Of a stretch of DNA of 64,000 bases, positions 25,800 through 33,555 are shown piece by piece. Under the pieces are notes generated by a model. That model searched no databases. It was not told where the DNA came from and was given only the letters and a program-made list of their open reading frames with translations. The first letter of the stretch is position 1. Each line of letters opens with the position of its first letter. The stretch covers positions 66,665-130,664 of the forward strand of contig DASREE010000042.1 of assembly GCA_035652235.1 (NCBI GenBank), in the 5' to 3' direction. Source of the stretch: PALSA-612 sp035652235 (GTDB taxonomy: Bacteria > Actinomycetota > Thermoleophilia > Gaiellales > Gaiellaceae). The translations under genes and the position numbers were made by a program.

Positions 25800-26477
25800 T
25801 CAGGCTGGAGCAGGCGGGGCGCGCAGCCCGCGCAGGTCGGCGAGCGGGTTGCGGCGCGAGACGCGGACGGCGCGATGCCGGGCGGGGGCGAGCCAGACGG
25901 CCGGGCGGCGGCGCGGTGCGGCGAGCCGGGCGACGCGTGCGGCGAGCCGCCGGCACGAGCGCTCGACGAGCGCGACGCTCAGCGCGAGGGCGACGAGCAC
26001 GGCGAGGATAGGGAGGATCTCGCCCGCAGGGAAGGCAGCCGGGGCGAAGCGGCCCGCGGCCAGCGAGCGCTCGGCCGACTCCTGAACGGCGAGGAAGGCG
26101 ACGCTCGTGATCGCGAGCCTCGCCGTCCGCACGGCGAGCGGCTGCGCCTCCGCGGCGGCGGGAAGCAGGAGCCCGACCACTCGCCGGCGCAGCTCCCCGC
26201 GCGCGACGAGGCCCGTCGCGACGAGCGCGGCGAAGACGGCGAGGCTGAGTGCGCTCAGCCCGGCGACAAGCGGCTCGTACCAGGCGAAGTAGGCGTGCTC
26301 GCCGCTGGCCGGCGTGAGCGTGCGGTAGAGGGCGAAGTGCCCGCCGAGCGCGCACAGCGCGACGGGCAGAGCGCCGCGGAGCCTGCCGGTTCCGCGCGCT
26401 CGCCGGAGCCTGCCGGCTCCACCACTCCCCGGAACCATTGCGCGGAGGATACCTTCGCCTGCGGTTGCCGGGCTCAC
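25800..26477 (-). CDS. Polytopic membrane protein, unknown function
   Basis: A 225-residue protein with about four hydrophobic segments (near residues 38-52, 64-92, 115-130, 155-175) and a basic C-terminal region (RHRAVRVSRRNPLADLRG). No family recognised. The GTG at 26477 overlaps the previous stop as GTGA; an ATG at 26438, 13 codons in, is the alternative start. As part of the tightly packed run it probably belongs to the same process as YcnI and CopCD. Confidence 0.58.
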   Translation of the reverse strand: MSPATAGEGILRAMVPGSGGAGRLRRARGTGRLRGALPVALCALGGHFALYRTLTPASGEHAYFAWYEPLVAGLSALSLAVFAALVATGLVARGELRRRVVGLLLPAAAEAQPLAVRTARLAITSVAFLAVQESAERSLAAGRFAPAAFPAGEILPILAVLVALALSVALVERSCRRLAARVARLAAPRRRPAVWLAPARHRAVRVSRRNPLADLRGLRAPPAPA

Positions 26478-27349
26478 GAGGCGACGCGCAGCGTGAACGG
26501 CGCGGTCAGTACGCGCCCGCGCACCTGCAGCTGGAGGAACAGCCGCCATGTGCCCGAGTCGGGCAGGAGCACGCCGATCGTCAGGCGTCCCGGCCGGGCC
26601 GAGCTCCCCGTCACGCGGCTGGCGCCGAGCACGCTCGTACAGCCTCCCACACCGGGGCTGCAGACGTGGGTTCGGAAGTACTCGAAGCGGCCGCGGTGGA
26701 AGAAGATCGCATGCGCGAGCGCCCCGTACCAGGGCCTGAACGCGACCGGCTTGCCGTGCGGGTCGGTCACCGTCGCGGTGACGAACGACGGCTGGATCGC
26801 CCGCAGCGGCGAGGGCGTGACCTGGACGATGTGGAAGCGGTAGCCGCCGACGGTGGTCGTCGCAGCCGGCTTCGGCAGCGGCTGCGGCCGGTAGGCGCCG
26901 GCCACGCGCAGCGTGTCGAAGAGCTGGAAGTTCGTCTGCTCCAGGCCTGCTCGCCCGGACGAGACCGCCGGGTAGACGTCGACCACGACCCGGTAGGGCC
27001 CGGGGGCGGGGAACGTGATCGGCTGGGAGAAGCGGCCGCCCGGCTGCATCGGCGGATGGCGGTGGATGATCACACCGAGGTCGTCGCGGACGATGATCAG
27101 GTGCACGCCCGTGTGCGGGCCGCTGCCCGTCCTGAACCGCGTCATCGTCTGCCCGCTCGGCTCGACGATGCGGAAGGAGACCGTCGTCGGCGTGCCGGGC
27201 CGGACGGGCCGTGAGGGCTGGAAGTCGGCGATGCGGAACTGCCTGGCCGGCTGGATCTTCACGCTGTTGCCGGAGGACGGCGAGCCGCAGCCGGCGACGG
27301 TGGCGGCCACCGTCACGATCAGGATCACGGGCAGGAGGCGTGCGCGCAC
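26474..27349 (-). CDS. Lipoprotein with YtkA-like/metal-binding beta domains
   Basis: A 291-residue lipoprotein: signal peptide with lipobox VAGC, lipid on C21. The mature part appears to hold two beta domains, about 40-150 and 165-290. Both have histidine-rich strands typical of proteins near CopC/YtkA: GVHLIIVRDDLGVIIHRHPP in the first, and FRPWYGALAHAIFFHRG with EYFRTHVCSP in the second. In related proteins such strands read HLHLFIVREDL...HLHP. It may accept or pass copper outside the membrane. GTG start, 3 bp after the preceding gene. Confidence 0.7.
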   Translation of the reverse strand: MRARLLPVILIVTVAATVAGCGSPSSGNSVKIQPARQFRIADFQPSRPVRPGTPTTVSFRIVEPSGQTMTRFRTGSGPHTGVHLIIVRDDLGVIIHRHPPMQPGGRFSQPITFPAPGPYRVVVDVYPAVSSGRAGLEQTNFQLFDTLRVAGAYRPQPLPKPAATTTVGGYRFHIVQVTPSPLRAIQPSFVTATVTDPHGKPVAFRPWYGALAHAIFFHRGRFEYFRTHVCSPGVGGCTSVLGASRVTGSSARPGRLTIGVLLPDSGTWRLFLQLQVRGRVLTAPFTLRVAS

Positions 27350-27352
27350 CGA

Positions 27353-28012
27353 TCAGAGCCCCTGGTGAAAGAGGTAGCTGCGGTGCGGCGGGACGTAGCC
27401 GCCGATCTCGAGCACGATCTCAGCATGCCTGCTGAGCGGGATCCTCCGCGGATCGTCCGTCCAGCGGCGGCCGCCGACGAACGCAAGCACCTCCTTGCCG
27501 CGCGGCGCGCGGAAGCCGGCGAGCACGCGCCGGGAGAGGGGCTGGCCCCAGACAGAGAACAGCTGCCCGACCGTGAGTCGCCGGCCCGCGGCGACCTCCA
27601 CGACCCCGCTCGGCTCGCGCGTCAGCAGCGGATACGAGCAGCGTCCGCCGAGGACGTAGGCGCCGTCGCGGCGAAGCGGCGGCGCGATGCCGATGCCGGC
27701 CGGCAGGAGCAGCACGAGCCGCCGGGCGAAAAGCTCGACGTGGACGCCGTCGCGCCGCGCGCGCGAGCGCGTGCACCTGAGGGAGCCGACCGGACGCCCG
27801 GCGGCGACGGCCGGGGAGGTGGCCGGGAGCCGGTACGCGCCGGTGACGCCGATCGGCGTCGGTCGGGGGACGCTGGCACGGGGGAGGCGCTTGGCCGACT
27901 CCCCGACGGGCACGAGCGCGAGCAGGCAGGCCGCGGCCGCCGCCCGGGCGAGGGTCGGCGGCCGCGCGCGGGCCGCGCGCCCGTGGCGGCGGAGGCGTTC
28001 GGCCGCGGGCAC
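27353..28012 (-). CDS. Exported beta-rich protein, conserved type, unknown function
   Basis: A 219-residue protein with a basic n-region and hydrophobic stretch (about residues 16-38), so it is exported. The domain (GVHVELFARRLVLLLPAGIGIAPP, CSYPLLTREPSGVVEV, LTVGQLFSVWGQPLSRRVL, GGRRWTDDPRRIPLSRHAEIVLEIG) resembles an actinobacterial family whose members read HIHA...CxYxLHTHDxSGxIHVE...FTLGQFFDVWG. In this copy the HxHxH residues are partly replaced (LLTREPSG), so a metal site may be lost. GTG at 28012 has TAGGAG upstream. Confidence 0.62.
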   Translation of the reverse strand: MPAAERLRRHGRAARARPPTLARAAAAACLLALVPVGESAKRLPRASVPRPTPIGVTGAYRLPATSPAVAAGRPVGSLRCTRSRARRDGVHVELFARRLVLLLPAGIGIAPPLRRDGAYVLGGRCSYPLLTREPSGVVEVAAGRRLTVGQLFSVWGQPLSRRVLAGFRAPRGKEVLAFVGGRRWTDDPRRIPLSRHAEIVLEIGGYVPPHRSYLFHQGL

Positions 28013-28020
28013 GGGCGCTC

Positions 28021-28875
28021 CTAGGCGCCGGCGAGCTCGAGCTCCAGGTGGTCGGGCTCTCCGCCCGGCTTCGGGCGCGAGAGCAGCACGGCGCCCGCGA
28101 TCAGGAGCGCGAAGGCGACGCCGCGCAGCACGCCGAGCTCCCCGTCGGGGAAGGGCTCGGAGTAGAGGGTGGTACCGGCGATGATCGGCAGGCCGTTCGT
28201 GAGCAGGGTGGTGATCCCGGCCGTCGTCAGCGCGCCGCCGCGCTGGAAGCCGAGCTGAAGGACGATCGTGCCGAGCGCGTACGCGACCACCATCGCGGGG
28301 ATGAAGAGCGTCCGCGCACCGCCGGAGACGATCGTCTTCGTGAGCACGTCGCCGGCCGCGAACAGGAGCCCGGCGGCGGCGCCGTGGGCCGCCGCTCCAC
28401 CGAGCAGCCTGGTGCCGGGCCCGACCGACAGCGCCGCAAGCCCTCCCGAGGCGACGAACCAGCCGGCGATCGCCGGCCAGGAGCCCTGGTCGCCGTTGCC
28501 GGTCGCGCCTGCCAGGGAGACGCCGAGGAAGAACAGCCCGACGACGGACACCAGCACCCCGACGAGCTCGCGTCGGGTCAGCTTCACCCGCGCGATCCGC
28601 GAGCTGAGGAAGGCGAGGATGCCGAGGCCGCCCGCCGACAGGGACTGGACGAGCGCGAGCGGGGCGAGCGCGAGTGCCCCGACGTAGCAGAGGAAGCCGC
28701 CCGACTCGGCCGCGAACCCCGCCAGCCAGCTCCGGCTGCGGAGCAGGAGGCGAAGCGACTCCGCCGGCCGGCGCACCGAGAGCGGCGGCAGCGAGGCCGC
28801 CGCGTGCTGCTCGCGGATCCACGCCCAGTTGATAGCGAGCGCGGACACGAACGTGAGCACGATCGCGAGCGTCAT
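28021..28875 (-). CDS. DMT-superfamily membrane transporter
   Basis: A 284-residue protein with about nine or ten helices, in the EamA/NIPA-like part of the drug/metabolite transporter superfamily. Typical segments are the first helix MTLAIVLTFVSALAINWAWI, FLCYVGALALAPLALVQSL and GVLVSVVGLFFLGVSL. The substrate is unknown. The ATG has GGGAAGG upstream. It lies 8 bp ahead of the exported-protein genes and could head that operon or simply be its upstream neighbour. Confidence 0.75.
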   Translation of the reverse strand: MTLAIVLTFVSALAINWAWIREQHAAASLPPLSVRRPAESLRLLLRSRSWLAGFAAESGGFLCYVGALALAPLALVQSLSAGGLGILAFLSSRIARVKLTRRELVGVLVSVVGLFFLGVSLAGATGNGDQGSWPAIAGWFVASGGLAALSVGPGTRLLGGAAAHGAAAGLLFAAGDVLTKTIVSGGARTLFIPAMVVAYALGTIVLQLGFQRGGALTTAGITTLLTNGLPIIAGTTLYSEPFPDGELGVLRGVAFALLIAGAVLLSRPKPGGEPDHLELELAGA

Positions 28876-29101
28876 GGCCCTTCCCGTCCTCCCACGAGCT
28901 CACATCGTTGCACGTCGGAGGCCCGCTGCGAAAGGGCCGGCGCCGACCGGACGCAGGCCCCGGCGGCGCACGCCCGTCCGGGGTAGAAGGGAGCTGCGCG
29001 CGCTCGGCGAGGGCGGTCCTTCCTCCACCCCCCGTATCGCGTCCTTCCTCCACCCCCGATCGAGGGATACAGGCGCCTCGGAGCGCTGCCGACCGCCCCG
29101 C

Positions 29102-30793
29102 ATGGGTGGTGGTATGGGTGGCGACGCTCATCGACGGAACGCCGGCTCGCTGGAGGACGGTCGCGGACTACGCACGCGGCTGCGGCAGGCGGCGGTGGTG
29201 GCGGTCACGCTGGCGGTGCCGCTGGCCGGGTTCGCATGGTTCGTCGACGACCGGCTCGCGCGGCAGGACGTCGATCGTGTCGACGCCCGGTTGGCGTCGG
29301 CGCTGGCGCTGGCCGGCTCCCGGCTGAAGACGGCGGTCGCGGACGCGGACGCGACCGCCGAGAAGCTCGCCTCCTCGAGGCAGGTCGGCCGAGCGATGCT
29401 CCGTGGCGACCGGGTCGCGCTGTCCGCGCTCGTCAGTCCCGTTCCGGGCGCCGCCGTGTGGGTCGGCGGAAGACGGCTCGCCGGCCCGCCGGTCGGCCGC
29501 GCCGACCTCGTGCGCACGGTGCGCGTTCTCTCCCGCGGCCGGCTCGTCGGCCGCGTGACCGTGGCCGTCCGGCTGGACGGTGCGCTCGTCCAGCGGATCG
29601 CCGGCTCGCAGGAGAGCGACGGCGTCTCGATCCTGCTCGCCCGTGGCGGACGCGTGCTCGCGGGCGCTCCTGCCGGCGAGCGCCTCCTCCTCGACCCTGG
29701 CCGCCCCGCCCGCGTCCGACTCGACGGCTCCGACCGCCGCGCGCTCGCCGTCGCCGTCACGGGTACGAAGCTCGCGCTGGCGGCGGCCGTGCCGCAGTCG
29801 CTCGTCGACCGGGCGACCCGGCGTACGAGCGAGCGCATCGTCCTCGCGTCGGCGGCGAGCCTGCTCGCGCTCGTCGTCCTCGCCGACCTGCTCGCGCCGC
29901 TCGCCGTCCGGCGAACGCGCCGCCGCCGGCTCGGCGAGGAGCTCGCACGGCTCGACCTCCTCGGTCATGTGCTCGAGGCACGGCACGATCGGGAGGCGCT
30001 CTTCCCGGTCGTGCTGCAGACGATGGTGGATGCCGCCGGCGCGAGCGGGGGCCTGCTGCTCGAGGGCGTGGCCGAGGTGGCTCGCACCGGCGACGTCGGG
30101 ACGCCCGGCGAGCCGCTCCTCATCCCCCTGCACCAGGAGGGGACGGAGATGTTGTTCATCCTCTCTGCGCCCCCCGGCGGGTTCGACGGGGAGCGCCGCC
30201 GCCGCGCGCGGCACCTCGCCCCGCGCGCCGCGGCCGCGCTCGAGCACGCGCGCCTCGACGCCGTCGCCCGTGCCGAGGCGGCGACCGACCCGCTCACCGG
30301 GCTCGCCAACCGCCGGCGCTTCATGGCCGAGCTCGAGAGCGAGCTGGCGCGCGCGGCGCGCTACGAGCGGCCCCTGGCGCTGATCCTCATCGACCTCGAC
30401 GACTTCGAGGCGGTGAACGACCGCTTCGGCCACGCCGCCGGAGACGGTGCCCTGCGCCGGCTCGGCGAGCTGCTGCGCGCCGGGACGAGGGAGGCCGATG
30501 TTCCGGCGAGGCTGGGCGGTGAGGAGTTCGCCGTCCTGCTCCCCGAGTCGGACCTGGAGGGGGCGATCGACGTCGCGGAGCGTCTGCGGCGCCGGTTCGG
30601 AGATGTGGAGGTGGACGTCCCGGACGGCTCCGGCCCCCTGGCGCTGACGGCCAGCCTCGGGGTGGCGGCGGCGCCGCCGTACGTCGCAAGCGGCGAGCTG
30701 CTCGACCTCGCCGGCCGCGCGCTGTACGAGGCAAAGGCCCTCGGCACGAACCGGATCGAGCGCGCGCAGGCGAACACGGGGGCGAGACGGTGA
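29102..30793 (+). CDS. Diguanylate cyclase with extracytoplasmic sensor and GAF-like region
   Basis: A 563-residue cyclic di-GMP synthase. A first helix (about 30-48), an outside domain (50-245), a second helix (247-268), a GAF-like part (280-390) and the GGDEF domain (395-555). The active site is intact as GGEEF at 472-476, and the inhibitory I-site RxxD is present as READ at 463-466, five residues upstream, so feedback inhibition is expected. ATG at 29102; a second in-frame ATG lies at 29114. Its stop overlaps the next gene's GTG as GTGA. The outside domain is not recognised. Confidence 0.87.
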   Translation: MGGGMGGDAHRRNAGSLEDGRGLRTRLRQAAVVAVTLAVPLAGFAWFVDDRLARQDVDRVDARLASALALAGSRLKTAVADADATAEKLASSRQVGRAMLRGDRVALSALVSPVPGAAVWVGGRRLAGPPVGRADLVRTVRVLSRGRLVGRVTVAVRLDGALVQRIAGSQESDGVSILLARGGRVLAGAPAGERLLLDPGRPARVRLDGSDRRALAVAVTGTKLALAAAVPQSLVDRATRRTSERIVLASAASLLALVVLADLLAPLAVRRTRRRRLGEELARLDLLGHVLEARHDREALFPVVLQTMVDAAGASGGLLLEGVAEVARTGDVGTPGEPLLIPLHQEGTEMLFILSAPPGGFDGERRRRARHLAPRAAAALEHARLDAVARAEAATDPLTGLANRRRFMAELESELARAARYERPLALILIDLDDFEAVNDRFGHAAGDGALRRLGELLRAGTREADVPARLGGEEFAVLLPESDLEGAIDVAERLRRRFGDVEVDVPDGSGPLALTASLGVAAAPPYVASGELLDLAGRALYEAKALGTNRIERAQANTGARR

Positions 30794-31563
30794 GCGGATC
30801 GCGCGCCGCGGCGTTCGAGCTCGCGCTCATCGCGGTGCTGGCCGTGGTCGCGCTCCACTTCTGGCACAGCTCGGCCGGCACCGGCGCGGCTCCGCGGGCG
30901 GACGTCGCCGCCCTCCGTGCGAGTGCGCTCCCCACGGTGACCGTCGCTCCCCTGACGGCACCGACGCTCCGGCGGGAGGCGCCCCGTCGCGCGACCCCGC
31001 GCCCCACGCCGAAGCGTCAACCGCACGCCGCGGTGCGCCCGGCGAGCCCGGCGCCGCAGCGGACGCACGCGGCCGCGCCCGTCGCGCAGCCGCTCACCAG
31101 CGCCCGCGTCGCGCACCGCGCGGCGACGCCGAGCACCACCTCGAAGCAGGCGGAGCCGCCCCAGCCGAGACGGAGTCGCATGGCGCCGCAGCGCTCGGCG
31201 AGACGCGCACGCGCGAAGCCGAAGCCCGCGCGCGCGGCATCGTCGGCGTCGAGCAGCCCGCGGGGGACGAACGCGAAGCCAAGGCCGGGGTCGAGACCGA
31301 AGCCGGAGCCCGGGCCGCCCCGCCGTCCGACCACGTACCTGCTCTCGCCGAAGCCGGCCGCGACCGCCGCTGCGCCCACGCCCGCCGAGGACGAGAGCCA
31401 GCCGGTGCAGGTCCTCGGCGCATCGCCGGCGGCGTCGCCGGCCGAGGGCACGGGCCCGTGCCCGGCCCCCGTCCAGGGCATGCTCCCGCAGCGCCCCGGC
31501 GACTGCGGCGGAACGCCCGCCCCGCCTCCGCCTGCCGCGCTCGGCGCCACGCCGACGAGCTGA
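30790..31563 (+). CDS. Membrane-anchored Pro/Ala/Arg-rich protein, unknown
   Basis: A 257-residue protein: one N-terminal helix (about 8-26) followed by a long low-complexity outside or wall-spanning region rich in Pro, Ala, Arg and Lys, with no predicted fold. GTG overlaps the diguanylate cyclase stop as GTGA, so the two are translated together and may be partners at the membrane. The C-terminus has two cysteines (GPCPAPVQG and GDCGGTP) that may pair. No family recognised; a spacer or anchor role is a guess. Confidence 0.6.
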   Translation: MSGSRAAAFELALIAVLAVVALHFWHSSAGTGAAPRADVAALRASALPTVTVAPLTAPTLRREAPRRATPRPTPKRQPHAAVRPASPAPQRTHAAAPVAQPLTSARVAHRAATPSTTSKQAEPPQPRRSRMAPQRSARRARAKPKPARAASSASSSPRGTNAKPRPGSRPKPEPGPPRRPTTYLLSPKPAATAAAPTPAEDESQPVQVLGASPAASPAEGTGPCPAPVQGMLPQRPGDCGGTPAPPPPAALGATPTS

Positions 31564-31611
31564 CGGCGCCTGCCCCGGGCCTGGCCGACGGCGCCTGCCC
31601 CGGGCCTGGCC
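31562..31611. repeat. Two perfect tandem 25-bp copies
   Basis: The 25 bp at 31562-31586 are repeated exactly at 31587-31611, directly after the previous gene's last sense codon. Both contain GCGCCTGCC, which pairs with GGCAGGCGC at 31612-31620. Confidence 0.9.
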
Positions 31612-31620
31612 GGCAGGCGC
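31591..31620. terminator. Hairpin between convergent genes
   Basis: Stem GCGCCTGCC (31591-31599) with GGCAGGCGC (31612-31620), loop 12 nt; the upstream tandem copy offers a second left arm (31566-31574). No U-tract. It lies between the Pro-rich protein gene and purQ, where a two-way terminator is expected. Confidence 0.5.
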
Positions 31621-31706
31621 GCAGCCCGTTCGCCCCGCGGCACGGTCGCGGCGGTCGCGCGGCCGGCGCGGGGTGCACGAGGACTCCCCCGGGGAATCGC
31701 CGACGG

Positions 31707-32453
31707 CTACGCGGGCACGGCCGCGCGGCTCCGCGCTGCGTCGACCAGCGAGCCGAGGATGAGCGCGCCGTCCGTCGAACCGAGCAGCGGGTCGACGGCG
31801 TGCTCCGGATGCGGCATGAGGCCCATGACGTTACCCGCCTCGTTCGCGACGCCGGCCACGTCGGCGATCGAGCCGTTCGGGTTCTCGCCCTGTTCGTAGC
31901 GCAGCACGATCTGCCCCCGCCGCTCGAGCGCGGGCAGGACGTGCTCGGGGACGTACCAGCATCCCTCCCCGTGCTTGACGGGGACGACGAGCCGCTGTCC
32001 GGCCGCGCAGCGGGAGGTGAACGGCGTGCCGGGGCGCTCGACCCGGACGGCGACGTCGCGGCAGACGAACGAGAGCGAACGGTTCGGGCGCAGCACGCCG
32101 GGCAGGAGCCCTGCCTCGCACAGGATCTGGAAGCCGTTGCAGATGCCGAGCACGAGCCCGCCCTCGGCTGCGAAGGCCGCGACGGAGCGCATGACCGGCG
32201 AGAAGCGCGCGATCGCGCCGCAGCGCAGATAGTCGCCGTAGGAGAAGCCGCCGGGGAGGACGGCGGCCTCGACCGGCGGGAGCTCGTCGTCGTGCCAGGC
32301 GGAGACCGGCTCGGCGCCGAGGCGCGCGAGCGCGAGCGCGGCGTCCCGGTCGTCGTTCGAGCCGGGGAAGGTGACGACGGCGACGCGCGGCCGCGGCGCC
32401 CAGGCGACCGCCTCCTCCAGCTCGGCCTCGCCTGGCGCGGCTCGACCGGTCAC
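31707..32453 (-). CDS. purQ: FGAM synthase glutaminase subunit
   Basis: A 248-residue class I glutamine amidotransferase that feeds ammonia to PurL. VAVVTFPGSNDDRD opens the domain, GGFSYGDYLRCGAIA and the nucleophile cysteine in LGICNGFQIL follow, and the catalytic His-Glu pair is in MPHPEHAVD. The first 19 residues before PRPRVAVVTFPG are extra. GTG overlaps the purS stop as GTGA. Separated from purL by 21 kb, unlike the usual purS-purQ-purL order. Confidence 0.96.
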   Translation of the reverse strand: MTGRAAPGEAELEEAVAWAPRPRVAVVTFPGSNDDRDAALALARLGAEPVSAWHDDELPPVEAAVLPGGFSYGDYLRCGAIARFSPVMRSVAAFAAEGGLVLGICNGFQILCEAGLLPGVLRPNRSLSFVCRDVAVRVERPGTPFTSRCAAGQRLVVPVKHGEGCWYVPEHVLPALERRGQIVLRYEQGENPNGSIADVAGVANEAGNVMGLMPHPEHAVDPLLGSTDGALILGSLVDAARSRAAVPA

Positions 32454-32689
32454 GGCTTCACCTCGATCTCGAACGTCTCGATCAGCGGGTTCGCGAGCAG
32501 CTGCTCGCACATGCGCGTCACCTGGTCGTGCGCGTCCCGCTCGTCGCGCGCCTCGAGCTCGAGGTCGACGATGCGCCCGACGCGGGCCTCGCTGACGGCG
32601 AAGCCGAGGTGCCGGAGCGAGCCCCGCACCGCCTCGCCCTGGGGGTCGAGGATGCCCGGCTTCGGGCGAACGGCGACGACGGCCCTCAC
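32450..32689 (-). CDS. purS: FGAM synthase small subunit PurS
   Basis: A 79-residue bridging subunit of the PurL-PurQ-PurS complex. VRPKPGILDPQGEAV at the start and VGRIVDLELEA in the middle are diagnostic. GTG at 32689 overlaps the purC stop as GTGA and the gene's own stop overlaps purQ in the same way, giving tight coupling purC-purS-purQ. Confidence 0.95.
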   Translation of the reverse strand: MRAVVAVRPKPGILDPQGEAVRGSLRHLGFAVSEARVGRIVDLELEARDERDAHDQVTRMCEQLLANPLIETFEIEVKP

Positions 32690-33555
32690 CGCAGCACCAG
32701 CTCGGGGTCGGTCAGGTAGTCGTCGAAGGAGATGCCGGTGAGGCGCTCGAACGCCTCCACGTAGCGTGCCCGCGTGCCGGCGACGACCTCCTCGGGAAGC
32801 TCCGGCCCCGGCGGCGTCTTGTCCCAGCCGATCCGCTCGCAGTAGTCGCGCACGTACTGCTTGTCGAAGGACGGCTGCGGGCGTCCGGGCTCGTAGCCGT
32901 CCGCCGGCCAGAAGCGCGACGAGTCGGGCGTGAACGCCTCGTCGGCGAGCACGAGCCGGCCCTGCTCGTCCAGCCCGAACTCGAACTTCGTGTCCGCGAT
33001 CAGGATCCCTCGCTCGGCCGCGTAGCGGGAGGCGGCCGCGTACAGGTCGAGCGACACCCGCTCGACCTCGCGCAGGCGCTCCTCGCCGACGAGCGCCGCG
33101 GCCCGCGCCGCGTCGATGTTCTCGTCGTGGCCCTCCGCGGCCTTCGTGGACGGCGTGAAGATCGGCTCGGGCAGCTGGTCGCACTCGCGCAGCCCAGGCG
33201 GCAGCTGGTGGCCCGAGGTCGTGCCGGTGCGCAGGTAGTCCTGCCAGCCCGAGCCGGTCAGGTAGCCGCGCACGACGCACTCGAGCGGGAGCATCGCCAG
33301 CCGGCGGCACTCCATCGTGCGGCCGTCGGCACCGAGCGCGAGCAGGTGGTTCGGGCAGCGCTCGCGCGTGCGGTGAAACCAGAACGCGGACAGCCCCGTG
33401 AGCACGCGGCCCTTGTCCGGGATCTCGGTCGGCAGCACGACGTCAAAGGTGGAGATGCGGTCGCTGGCGACGAGCACGAGCCGGTCGTCGCCGAGCGCGA
33501 ACAGCTCGCGCACCTTGCCGCTCGCGACGTGCACGGCGGTTCCTCTGTCAGGCAT
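32686..33555 (-). CDS. purC: SAICAR synthase
   Basis: A 289-residue ATP-dependent ligase joining CAIR and aspartate. It begins with SGKVRELFALGDDRLVLVASDRIS-type sequence (nucleotide-binding part), then FWFHRTRERCPNHLL, ECVVRGYLTGSGW, and IADTKFEFG. The ATG overlaps purB by 8 bp. Confidence 0.96.
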   Translation of the reverse strand: MPDRGTAVHVASGKVRELFALGDDRLVLVASDRISTFDVVLPTEIPDKGRVLTGLSAFWFHRTRERCPNHLLALGADGRTMECRRLAMLPLECVVRGYLTGSGWQDYLRTGTTSGHQLPPGLRECDQLPEPIFTPSTKAAEGHDENIDAARAAALVGEERLREVERVSLDLYAAASRYAAERGILIADTKFEFGLDEQGRLVLADEAFTPDSSRFWPADGYEPGRPQPSFDKQYVRDYCERIGWDKTPPGPELPEEVVAGTRARYVEAFERLTGISFDDYLTDPELVLR

